A program made the translations under genes and the position numbers. Source: Patiria pectinifera (Eukaryota; Echinodermata; Asteroidea; Valvatida; Asterinidae). Taken from it: a stretch of 64,000 nucleotides of DNA. Shown piece by piece: positions 53,378 through 64,000 of this stretch. The notes below the pieces were generated by a model that saw only the letters and a list, made by a program, of their open reading frames with translations, searched no databases and was not told where the DNA came from. The stretch spans positions 10,070,863 to 10,134,862 of the forward strand of contig CM057135.1 in the NCBI GenBank assembly GCA_029964075.1. The letters are read 5' to 3'. The first letter of the stretch is position 1. Each line of letters starts with the position of its first letter.

Positions 53378-54502
53378 TTTTGCGATGACACTGCAGATCG
53401 GTGCAGATCATCAACTCGTGTTGGAAAGGCGCCAAAAATGATTATTTACCTAATCATCAGTGACTGGCTCATGAAGTTACGATGTTTCAGCAAATGCAGC
53501 TGGTAATCAGCACATTTTACATAAGTATAACATACAAAGTACCAACTGCAGACGGCTTTGTTGGCGCGTAAAAGTTTGGAAGGGTTGGTAAATGGTGATC
53601 TTTTTATGCACACGTACGTGTAATGACATGACAAGGTACCAACGACAGGAAAATATGTACAATACATTGTAGCATGCCGATTCTTGCGTTGCGCAATTGC
53701 TTTACAACGTACACTTGATGCACCTTTGAAACAAGGTGAAGGAGATAATCATTCGGTCAGACTCAACTACATGCACATTGCTTGTCACTACACGTATGTA
53801 CGGATTTCGCGCGCGATGTACATGTATGCGCGCAATATGCGAGTACAGTTCGGGTCGGCCGCCGGCGCCGCGCTCGCGATCGATAACCAACTCAACAAGT
53901 AGTGGTTGTGGGGCTTGTGGGTCATCAAGAACGTGAGAATATGGACTGCACATCTCGATAAACTATGATTAATCGAGGCCATGCGACCAATATATTGGCG
54001 GTTTTGTTCATAATTTTTTTCACAAAACTTGTAAATATGACATCGACAGTAAACCGGAACGTATTGCATTTGTTTTCAGATGAGGATGGAGGTAGCAGTT
54101 AATGGACGCAGAAAACTCGGCAGTTATAAGAAGTACTACCTGCATCTTCATGAAAAAATTCCCCGAACTACTAAATGGAATTGGGAAAAGCCAAGATACA
54201 TTAATTGAATTGCTGATCTGATTTAGAATGAAAATTAATAACAATAGAAAGGTGAGTGCATAAGATGTACTGCTTTACAGAGTCTGCACAGTCAACATGT
54301 ACTACGGTATTTACCAATTTAAAGGTCCCGAAAATTCAACTTATCATCTTACAATGTAGGTGAGAAAAAAAAGACTTTTCTTTTCTCTTTATGAAGCTAA
54401 TACCCAATTCTAAACAATATGAATATCAGGTTGTGCATACGTGTAGTTAAAAAAAACCCATCACACCAAAGGTTGTGCCGAAGGACATTATACAAATATT
54501 GA

Positions 54503-54652
54503 GTGGCTCTACGTGGAATGGGAGGAATATTATCGCAAGGTAAAATCTGGACTTTTCCATTTCACGTGGCGAAGCCGAGTGAAATGGAAAAGTCCAGATT
54601 TGACCGAGCGATAATATTCCACCCATTTCACCATTTAAAGCCACTCAATATT
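54503..54652. repeat. Long hairpin (short foldback)
   Basis: AAATATTGAGTGGCT and AATCTGGACTTTTCCATTTCAC on the left pair with GTGAAATGGAAAAGTCCAGATT and AGCCACTCAATATTT on the right, around a small GTGGCGAAGCCGA loop. It lies between the divergent BEN and tnp2-like genes. Confidence 0.7.
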
Positions 54653-55527
54653 TGTTTTATATAACTGACATATAAATCCTTGTCATTTGATATATTTGAA
54701 CTTTTATTTCAATACAAAACTGGAGGAAAATGTATTTCTCTCTTTGAAACCACCCCTTCACGAAAATGTTTGAATCCAACGCTGTAGCGCTTGCTCTTTG
54801 GAACAATACGCGCAACGCTGAACGCGTACACGAGCATGCATTTGCACACAAATACCGCGTCATATCCTAACTGTTGAATAGTATTTCCCATTCCGCATGG
54901 GTGGAATTACTTTTTCAGCCGCGGCATGAATTGGAGCAATAACGAATGCCACGTGATGCGAGTTCCAACAATCAACTGACAAGGATCTGTATGGCGGTTA
55001 TATAACATCATTTTACTTCTTTCCCAGTAGCATACTAATGGTGTAATTGCGACACCAATGTCAAAAGAGTCCTAGGCAACCCGTCAGTTCCTCCCCCCCC
55101 CCCCCTTTTCAAAATTATTTTCCAAGGTCAAAAACATTGGTGCACGTCCTAGTGCATTACCTAGTGCCCCTTTAAGGTACAATTTTATCTAATACATTGT
55201 AGATGATAGCATTTCCGAATGAGGTATTTCACAGGAGGATTGGTACTGGTATCATCTTCATAACTAATGAGCTTGCAGATAAAAACAATTTTTTTTGGTC
55301 ATTACCCATGATGTTTCATACGTTCAATTTATAATTACAAAGGGATCAATTTACTGACCACATGTACATGGTAGGCACTGCCCCATTTGGTGCTGTATGC
55401 AAACCTTGCATGAATAATAAGCGCACAATTTCCACGGTTATGTGGATTTTTTTTTTTTTTTTAAATATGTGCCCATATTCTTTTTTGCAGTCATTATTTT
55501 TTTCTTTTTTATCCCACTGCTTTGTAG

Positions 55528-58500
55528 AAGTAATAGATTTTCGCCAGACAACAACCCTGAGCCCGATAAAGATCTCGAGCCAGACGAAGATCTTGAGTCA
55601 AACGAAAATCGTAATCCAGATGACTATCCTGATCTAGAGGATCCTGAGCCAGACGATGATCCTGAGCCAGACGATGATCCTGAGCCAGACGATGATCCTG
55701 AGCCAGACGATGATCCTGAGCCAGACGATGATCCTGAGCCAGAGAGCGATTCTTCAGACAGCAGTCAAGTAAGCTTTAAGGATCTCGGATTACTTAGCCA
55801 TCAAATACGCAAAGTGTCAGACAAACCATATAATATGTGATCCCTTCTATAAAATAATCACTTCGAAAAAGGCCTAACTGATCCACGGATGACAGTTCTA
55901 TTTGTTGCTGGAAGAAGTTTGTTATCCCGCCTGGGCGCGTGGAACACAACAAAAAGTACTGTGTCGCATCTCACATATCACTCATCAACCTTCGGTTTTA
56001 TTTACTTTTTTATTCTTCAGATTTCATTTTTGTATTGCATCTTTGACATCTCTTTGTTACATACTTTCACATAAAACAATTGACTGAATTGATATCAAAA
56101 GCTTACATAACTTTTAATTATAAGTTTCACATGCCTTGCAAACTTATTGATCCTTGCATGTTTTCTTTTTAAATATTTCAAATTGTAGAGATCTCAAAAA
56201 CTGATCATGGATTTTTCCATTGGTGATTCAAATGTAGTGACTGAGCCAAATTATTTAAACCATGTCGAAAAGTGATGTTAGAAATAGGTAGCACAGTACA
56301 TAACTTCTGAAACGACTATGCATACGTACATTGTACATGTAGATGATATACAATCAGGCGAAAAAGGCCGCGTAGTTGATTAATGGCAATCAATTTTGTT
56401 GTCCCCTCAGGATGAGCAAGGAATGGAGGGTGATGGAAATGATGCCGCACAATCTCTGTACCCAGGTTGCAGGTTGACAAGTGACCAGGCCAATGTGTTG
56501 ATTCTCTCCTACATCTTCAAACATCGAGTCAGTGGTGATGGCATCGAGGACCTCATGAAAGTTTTGAATTTGTTGTTTCCAGGTATTTTACCTAGAACAA
56601 AATATATGTTTTCAAAGCCTTTCCAAGAAATAATTAATAGTGCCGTAAATCACATTTTCTGCTCAGTCTGTACCACATACATAGGAAAAGAATCGGATTT
56701 AGATGAGGAAGGTCAGTGTACTGAATGTGCAAGCCGTTTTCATCGCAGTTAAAGCATGAAAACTGGTAACTTCTTTACCACAATTTCATTAGGGCAGCAA
56801 ATGAAAGATCTATTAGAAGGTCATAATGTAGCCAGTAATCTCATCATTAAATCCCAGTGGGAAGAAAGAGGTGGAAAAGTCGATGACATATGCAATGGGA
56901 AGAAGCTGAGACACTTAGTTCAGAATGGCGACATCTCTGATCAAGATTTTACCCTGATATTTAACATTGACGGGGTACCTGTATTTAAGTCATCACAATT
57001 TTCTGTGTGGCCTATCCAGTGCATGGTAAATGAACGGAAGTATCATGACAGGAAGCAAAATGTCCCCATTGCTGGCTTCTGGTTCGGCTAAAAAACAAAC
57101 ATTTCAACATTCCTTAAGCCATTGGTAGATGAAGCAACCATGTTGGCACATGACGGATTTGAATGGAAACACCCACTTAATGGTAGGACTGTCAAGAGCA
57201 AAGTATTCTATGTTTGCTGTACCAGTGACGCAGTGGCAAGACCAATTATTAACAACAGCACATAGTTCAATGGGGCATATGGCTGCGATTGGTGTTATCA
57301 CATGGGAGAAACTGTAGAAATAGGACGCGGTCATGTCAGGTGCTATACTTTCATGGAACCGGAACCAGAAATACGTTCTGCTTTAACACGTGAAGAGGAT
57401 GTCATACAGGCTGTTCAGTGTGGTGAGCCAGTGCGTGGCATTAAGGGCCCTTCGGTTTTTCTTTTCCTCCCTAGATTTGATATAGTACATGGTTTTGTGG
57501 TAGATTACATGCATTGTGTGCTTTTAGGAGTAGTTAGGCAGCTGACAGATTTGTGGTTTTCTAGTTGTAATCACACACAACCTTGGTACATTGGAACAAT
57601 GATAGACGTGGTTAACCGAAAGTTGATGAATGTTGCCCCTCCGCATGAAGTGACTCGAGTTCCAAGGAATCTCCAGACAAGAAGGTATTGGAAGGCATCT
57701 GAGTGGAGGTCTTTCCTCTTGTTTTACTCACTTTTTGTCTTGCATGGAGTTCTACCTACTAAATACCTGGATCACTGGTTTTTGCTTGTGTACTCGATGT
57801 ATAAGCTTCTTCAAAATGAAGTATCACAGGAGAGTACTGATAGCCCTCAAGAAGTTTGTAATCCAAACGGAGGAATTGTATGGGAAGGAATATGTATCTT
57901 TCAATATACATCAGTTGTGTCATTTGCCATCAAGTGTGTCAGATTGGGGTCCGGCATGGTGTCATTCAACATTTGCATTTGAAGGCAACAACCATGTATT
58001 ATTAAATTTGATCCATGGAACGCAATATATTCCGCAACAGATGGCAACTCGCTTCCAGCTTTACAGGGAATCCAGGAAGTTAGCAAAGAAGTGCATGCAA
58101 GAAAGTGTTCAGGAATGCCAAGATATATTTTCTAGGCTTAATCCGAAGGTGGGTACCAAGCTGTTAAGAAGACAAAGGTAGGCTCAATTGAATTATTGGG
58201 CAAGTCAACTCCAAAACAGCTTGAAAACGAAGATCATATTGCCATTGAGCTGCTTCTTGGCGAACCACTAAGGAATCGGCATGCTGCCTATTACAGCAGG
58301 ATGCAGGTGAAAGGAAGACTAGTTCACTGTGAGCGTTATCAAAGGTTGGGAAGGAAACGAGATGATTCCGTGATCAAGCTAGTAGATGGCACTTTCTGTT
58401 CTGTAAAGGCAGCTGTTGTGTTGAAGTTTTGCTTTTGTGCAAATGACTGCTTGTGTCCTAGAACCTCATTCATTATTATGAATGTCTTGACAGAGATCCA

Positions 58501-58684
58501 TGAATATGAATTCACAGATAGACAGCTTGGTATTCGTTCGGATCACATACACCGTGTGAGGAGTGATGGTCATGCTCCAAGAGCAGTGTATAAAGATACC
58601 TTTGAAGAGAAATGTGTAGTCTGTAAAACTGATGGCAATACAAAATTTCTGGTAGTGTTGCCAAATAAGTGGGAAAGAGATTAA
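55528..58684 (+). pseudogene. tnp2-like transposase pseudogene of the outer transposon
   Basis: An acidic exon (55528-55768, donor GTAAGC) splices in phase to 56411 (acceptor CCCCTCAG). The body follows tnp2-family order: SLYPGCRLTSDQANVLIL, a C-x2-C...C-x2-C finger (FCSVCTTY...CTECASRF), FTLIFNIDGVPVFKSSQFSVWP, then NGAYGCDWC, FVVDYMHCVLLGVVRQL, RRYWKASEWRSFLLFYSL and FAFEGNNHVL. Three in-frame stops (56750, 57089, 57263) and frameshifts near 57850 and 58185 prevent expression. The C-terminal 160 residues (58196-58684) are still open. It points toward the right terminus and is divergent from the BEN gene. It is the only transposase candidate that belongs to the outer element. Upstream exons are likely but not firmly identified. 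Confidence 0.8.
55640..55744 (+). repeat. 18-bp coding minisatellite (Asp-Pro-Glu-Pro-Asp-Asp repeat)
   Basis: GATCCTGAGCCAGACGAT is repeated almost perfectly five times, with a sixth partial copy, in frame within the acidic first recognised exon of the tnp2-like pseudogene. Confidence 0.92.
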
Positions 58685-61129
58685 TTCCTCTCTTTTGGGT
58701 TGACGAGTCACAAAGATGAAAAGAACAAACAAAAGTTACCAAGTACGAGATTTAGAATCCAGGGCTGGTATTTCATTAATGTGCAGTAACCCTTGAGCTA
58801 GTTTATATGAACAAGTGATCCACTTGCCAGGAGTAATTTTGTCAAGACCAGTCAAGATGTATTTTTACTATGGACATTCTCAGCATTCCTAACAATGTTT
58901 GACAGTTCAAACTTGTTAATAATTGAATAAACAGTCATATTTTATGAAAGTGCAAAATCTGAGAACATTTTGTTTAAATGTAAAAATATTTGAAAGAAAA
59001 AATGCCATTATAGTTTTGCTGGCTCAGTTTGGGCGTAGAGTCCGCCATACCAATGCCTAAATTATTGGACTCGGTCTAGTGAAAATTTTGAGCTCTGGAT
59101 ACATGAGTGAGGTCAGATGAAAAGTGTTGAAGCCAAGTTAAAGCAAGTAAAATCAGACCACTGGGATTGGATAATAAGGGTGAGGTGAGCATTTCAGTAA
59201 TCCTTACTGATACTGTACTTCACAATTAATAAGACTTAATTGCTGTGATTTCATCACTTATATACGTAAGTTGAAATGATTTTTTTGGGGCCAATTTCGT
59301 TAAATGGTTTGAACATGAAAGTGTTTGACAGCTGAATTTCTTTGTAATCCTGCAGTTGGAAAAATACATTTCAAAATCTTTCAGACAGATCTGGAAATCA
59401 ACAGTATATGAATTATATTTATTCAACCATCAATATAATGGACTACATTGTATTTTAAAAAGTCAACATTCAAACACACCTGCTTATACATTTGGATCCA
59501 CATGTGCACTTCTCTCTTTAACCCTTAAGCAATCGATTTTGTATAGAAGTGTAGTCTTTTTAGATTTTGAACATCAGATTTGTGATTTGTTTTTGGTCTG
59601 GCCTTCATTGGTCGCCCATCTATAGAGGCATGCAGGTGACATCATCACATCACGTGACGGGCTATATTCGGCGGCAAAGTCCACCATGTTTCAGTATATG
59701 GGCTCCGGTGCCATTGAATATGGCGGCGTAATCAGGTCCTCTATGTAAGCATATAACAACTAAATTGTATTCCCCATGAACTCTACTAAAAGAATTTAAA
59801 GCGTCAAATTTAATTATTGAAATTGTTCTGACCCCTCCAGTCAACTGGACTCTTGAACACATGACCGAGCCGTTACATGTACATCTCTGATCTCACATTC
59901 TATGGTGCTTAACCAAGCATAAATATGCACTACAGTACTAGTGTACAATAACATCAATGAGGTACGCAATCCTGGCTGACATTTTTCTATGGCAAATGTC
60001 TTATCTCTTAATTTAGTTGTAGTAGTATAAATGTACATGTAGTTCTACGTGTAGGTTATTTTCCTTCTGTGGACAGTTCACTCTAACAGTGTATACGGTT
60101 CTTGGGATGTAATTTGGTATGCTCAAATTGACCTTGTTAAGTCCATTGAATGTAAATTTATGACCTGTTAAACAACTAAAGTAAAGCCAGACAAATAGTA
60201 TGCAATGAAACATCCCAGTCTTTAGTAATTGTCATATATCCACAGCTTAAACATGAATCTGCTTCTCCCTGTTAAATTTACCCGTACTTGAGATTTCAAT
60301 ACCATTAACATAGAGGTGTATTTATCACTATCTATTAAATCAGCTGTTTAATTTTGACTCATTTGAAACTTAAATGCATTGCCTTACCTTAAGACTTTGC
60401 ATAGCAGCCATCTTTGAGTCTGTGTTACCATTGGATAGGCAGAGGTAAACATTCTGTGCTTATATACTTGCGAGAATTTGAATGACAAAAATGTACCCCG
60501 TAGATGGCCACTGCACATAATATCATAGTGGAAAATGACACTTTATTTATCATCATATTTGAATAGCACAATAAGCTACAATAAATATGGACAACACAGT
60601 AATGGATCTGTCTTCATCGGCATTTTTTGTGTTTTAATTTGATCACTCCAGCTACTTGTGGATACTTCTGACCAACATGTTCCTCATGACATGTGTTGTG
60701 CCTCGCGCCCAACACAACACAAACGCGTGCCCGAGTAAATGCATACATCACTATGTGCAGTGGCTGCCCGCCATTGTGGAAACTCATGGAAGAATGTTTG
60801 TGAAGATGATGCATATGAAGCTGCCAACTGATTGTTGTGTCTTACCAAATGGAAACTGATACTCAGTTAAGCTTAAATTTTCTTGAAAACCCTTTTTACT
60901 CTTGGCCAAATTACAGTCTTGCAGGAAAATGAGGTATCAACATGTAGCTGATTAAATACTCGATCATATTTCTACGTGCCCACTATTAAATTGCGTTGGC
61001 AACGTGCACTTAGCTGTGCGTTTCCAGAAAAGATTATGGAGAATCGACAATTTTTAAATGACGTCCTCATGAGACGATCAGATTTATATTTTCTTTATTG
61101 CCTTCAGTTAGGACTTTCTTTTTGGGGGT
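58685..61129. other. AT-rich stretch after the tnp2-like pseudogene
   Basis: No exon, RNA gene or repeat array is identified. Short open frames have no domain content. It leads into the right subterminal array. Confidence 0.45.
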
Positions 61130-62540
61130 ATTTATTACCATTCAGACTACCATTCTATCCGTGCTATTACCATTCAGTTCACCACAATACCATTTACTCA
61201 AGTAATACAAAAAAATGAAAATGAATAGAAATTTAGAATTACCGTTAAGACTGTCATTCAAGAACCATTTACGTATTTGTTACTAATTCAGGCTGTTACC
61301 ATTCATCTTTACATTACCATTGCAATTATCATATTAAACCATTATGATGTAGCATTTCTATTCAAATTAACAACTTATTTACCATTCACAGTTTGTCACC
61401 ATTTACCCCACCACAGAATACCATTGGCATACCATTCACACAAGCCTGTCAACAACTCGATTATAAAATGTCACCATTGTGATTACCTTACAAGTACAAT
61501 ATCAACTTACCATACCATTCATCATTACATTGCCATCACCATAGAAAACCATTCTGATGTAGCATTACACACCAAACAAAACAACTAATTTACCATTCAG
61601 AGTTGAATTACCATTTAATCCACCACAGAATACCACTGAAATACCATACCATATACCATTCATACCAGCAATACCATTAACTTACCACTAGCCACCATTC
61701 ATGCTGCCATTCATCTTCCGTTACCATTGCCATTACCATACAAAACCATTAAAATCGATGTGGCATTTAACACTTTTAAAATTGCAACTGAATTTCCAGG
61801 TATAGTTCCCTTGCCACCTAGTCCACCACAAAATACCATCAACATACCACAGCACATCTTCCACACCAGCAGGTCTATCACTTGTCATTATATCACCATG
61901 TGCCATTACCATAGAAAACCATTCTGACACACCACTGAAATCAACGTATTAACCATTCATCGTTCTATTACCATTTACTCCACCACAAAATACCATTAAC
62001 ATACTATAGTACACCATTCACCCCAGCAATTTACCACTTGTCGTTATCTGACCATTAAGACTACCACACAAATACCATTAACTTACCATTTAATCAACCA
62101 TATACCATTTAGGTCACCATGACATATACCACAGCACACCATTCACATCAGCAATTTACCACTTGTCATTATCTGACCATTAAGATTACCATACAAATAC
62201 CAGTAACTTACCACTTGCCACCATTCAAACTGTCTGAATTACCATTCATCATTTCATTGAAATTGCCATCACCATTCTGATGTAGCATTACACACCATTC
62301 AAAACAACTTATTTGCCATTCATAGTTCCATTACCATTTACTTTACCACAGATTACCATTCACAATTGCCAGTTTACCACTCATCATTATATCGCCATTA
62401 AGAGTACCATATGCCACCATTTGCAATGGCTGAATTACCATTGATCATTGCACGGCTACTACAGGACACCATTGCTTAACCATTACATACCATTAGATAC
62501 CACTGACATACCACACAATACCACTGAATACCATTGGCCT
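61130..62540. repeat. Right subterminal ACCATT array of the outer transposon
   Basis: More than 60 ACCATT/ACCACT words, nearly all in one orientation, with recurrent larger blocks (GAATACCATT, CCATAGAAAACCATTCTGAT, CATTACACACCA). Read inward from the right end the motif is AATGGT, the same orientation as the inner part of the left array. The array ends 6-10 bases before the terminal TTTTGTAAGGG. Confidence 0.87.
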
Positions 62541-62553
62541 TTTTTTGTAAGGG

Positions 62554-63240
62554 TGCTGGAATCTCTCCCCACCACCTTAGGCGCGAAGCCGCAACTAGGT
62601 AAGCTGCACTTCAGGTATTGGACCCTCACGCACTCCATCACAAGCTACAAGCTCCTCCTGCAGCCCAGATCCAAAAGAGCAGGAAACCATTCCTCAGAAC
62701 TGCTCAGCCACACATCAATGCGAGCACTCAGTTCCGACACCCCTATGTTCCGACAACCTAGATTGTGTTACTCCCGTTTAGGGTTAGGGCTAGGGTTAGG
62801 AATAGGAATATGTGCAGTCGGAACATAGGGGTGTCGGAACATAGAGGTGTTAACCAGTCGAACAGACAGCAATGGCTCCTCGCGGCATGGAGGAGGACCG
62901 AGCCCGGAGGAAGACTCAGCCCGGAAGAAAACCGACAACCATGCTACCAGTCTCAACATCCCCATCTGGAAAGAACCTCCCTTGCAAGGAATGGTGCCGC
63001 CTTAACCGGCTCCAGACAGATTGGAGTAGGGCAGTTTAATGGTTGTATACATGCATGGAACATGGTGGACTTGGACAGGTGTGGTGAGCTGCAGACAGCT
63101 GACCACCTGATCATGGCCTGCCCCATCCACCACCTAGGAGGAGGCTGGGACTCCCTCAATGAGCTCACTCCTGCAGCAGAGACCTGGCTCAAGCTACTTT
63201 TCCCAGCTGGGAAGACCACATGCAAGAAACATGTAACATA
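62554..63240 (+). pseudogene. Non-LTR retrotransposon reverse transcriptase, 3' fragment of the split copy
   Basis: Resumes where 8646 stopped: AGISPHHLRREAATR, then KSRKPFLRTAQ, LPCKEWCRLNRLQT and the terminal Cys-His knuckle region (CGELQTADHLIMACPIHHL...AAETWL). These are the C-terminal features of jockey/RTE-type elements. Several stops and frameshifts mark an old copy. A 'GTTCCGACACCCC' MITE (62730-62850) interrupts it. Confidence 0.8.
62730..62850. mobile_element. Short MITE with GTTCCGACACCCC inverted ends, copy 2
   Basis: GTTCCGACACCCCTATGTTC on the left is inverse to GAACATAGGGGTGTCGGAAC on the right, with GGGTTAGGGCTAGGGTTAGG between. Same family as 6009-6147. Inserted in the retrotransposon fragment. 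Confidence 0.82.
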
Positions 63241-63274
63241 TGCATGCTGTTGAAATGTTTTTCTTTTTCAGATA

Positions 63275-64000
63275 GTTAAGAAAAAAATGGAGAAACGAAA
63301 TCTTTTTACTTGCACTGTGACAACTCTTTCCATATGAATTGTTCATCAAGATTGCCCCGAGTATTCTTCATTTTCGCCGGATAACCCTGATTGCAAAATT
63401 CGTCTGAAATTGTTTTTGGGACAGGGGGAACCTTGTGTGGACCTGGTCAAGTTGAGATGCCTTCAGTACCTGCACTACATGCATGTGTTTTGTTGAGAGT
63501 AGGACAGTTACTGCAAAACCTGTTCAATATACACTCGCGACAGCGTACATCCCTGTGGTTTAACACTTTCAGGTAAGTTGGTTATTTGTTAAATGATTGT
63601 ATGTACATGTATAGTATATACATCACTTGTCGGGTGCCTAGCAGAAGAACATACGAGTCTGACATGAAAAATCTTTGTTAAGAAAATTGCATTGAAAGGC
63701 TCAAATGTTTGTCACAGTTTTGATGAATCAAGTGTTCTCCCACTTGACTAATATAAATTGTACAAATTTTAAATTGTCACAGGTGTGACTAATCCATAAT
63801 TTTGGAAACAACTTGTGTTATTTCCAAAGATCTTGTTCAAATATTAAATTACAGCCACTTTTCATAGGCATTGTTTATAGGCATTACAGTTTGAGCGAAT
63901 GACAAATATCCTCTGGATATTGTGTGGGAATGCTCATGTTCTCAGTGGGAACTGTACATTCTAGCCACTGTGTGACAGCCATGCAAAGATTACAGAGCAT
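63275..64000. repeat. Right copy of the long direct duplication (partner 5585-7870), cut by window end
   Basis: Collinear with the left copy but without its three insertions. It retains the single GAAAGGCTC at about 63694. Continues past the window. No coding function is recognised. Confidence 0.75.

Larger units (their letters stand above)
8647..62553. mobile_element. Outer giant DNA transposon (about 53.9 kb with nested insertions; about 19-20 kb core)
   Basis: Starts CCCTTACAAAA (8647-8657) and ends with the inverse TTTTGTAAGGG (62543-62553). It interrupts one reverse transcriptase: the codons before 8647 and after 62553 join smoothly with a 2-bp TG overlap (8645-8646, 62554-62555). Arrays of ACCATT/AATGGT words fill both subterminal regions, as expected for CACTA-type transposase or accessory-protein binding sites. 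Its own cargo appears to be the BEN-domain gene (44883-53377, minus) and a tnp2-like transposase pseudogene (55528-58684, plus). A Polinton and an 18.8-kb CACTA-like element are later insertions. The block and its boundaries are seen directly. The superfamily and the claim of one insertion event are inferred. The alternative is unrelated MITEs at each end, which would not explain the split gene. Confidence 0.75.

Noticed and set aside
54080..54208. Possible upstream exon of the tnp2-like pseudogene (GRRKLGSYKKYY)
   Set aside because: It follows a good TTTTCAG acceptor but has no clear donor, phase link or family match.
61277..62230. His/Thr/Ile-rich open frames
   Set aside because: Translation of the right ACCATT array.

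Overview
This is a window of animal nuclear DNA, not prokaryotic. It has spliced genes with GT-AG introns, long AT-rich introns and dense layers of transposons, foldback elements, MITEs and minisatellites. Frequent ACATGTAC-type words and a full-length Polinton suggest a marine invertebrate such as an echinoderm, hemichordate, lancelet or mollusc. The species cannot be fixed from the sequence alone.

The main structure is a set of nested insertions. A non-LTR retrotransposon reverse-transcriptase tail (8285-8646) stops in mid-codon and resumes about 54 kb later (62554-63240). The block between starts with CCCTTACAAAA (8647) and ends with its inverse (62553). Both ends have subterminal arrays of TACCATT words. 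I read 8647-62553 as one outer DNA transposon that has since been invaded. Inside it are: (a) a nearly complete 14.5 kb Polinton/Maverick (10275-24807) with about 380-bp terminal inverted repeats (TIRs) and a TAATTA target duplication; (b) an inner element of about 18.8 kb (25442-44205) with CACTCTAAAAA ends, TA flanks and subterminal TAGTCA/TGACTA arrays. Without the insertions the outer element is about 19-20 kb, close to the size of the inner one.

Both elements pair a tnp2-type (EnSpm/CACTA-like) transposase gene with an intact multi-exon accessory gene. The inner element has a 10-exon SAM-domain gene (SAMD3-like, 502 codons, + strand) with the transposase ORF inside its second intron. This recalls maize En/Spm, where the transposase reading frames lie in an intron of the DNA-binding protein gene. 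The outer element has an 8-exon BEN-domain gene (331 codons, - strand) divergent from a decayed tnp2-like pseudogene (+ strand). In both, the accessory gene reads through while the transposase is damaged.

The Polinton carries protein-primed DNA polymerase B, an integrase, a double-jelly-roll major capsid protein, a packaging ATPase, a TFIIB-like zinc-ribbon protein and about ten conserved small or structural proteins. Most genes are tightly packed with AT-rich TATA-like leaders. It has a one-base frameshift in the capsid gene and a damaged integrase tail. I found no adenain-type protease.

The outer flanks (1-8284 and 63241-64000) hold a Helitron/Helentron helicase pseudogene, foldback elements, two copies of a short 'GTTCCGACACCCC' MITE, CAAGGC minisatellites and a long direct duplication seen at both ends of the window.
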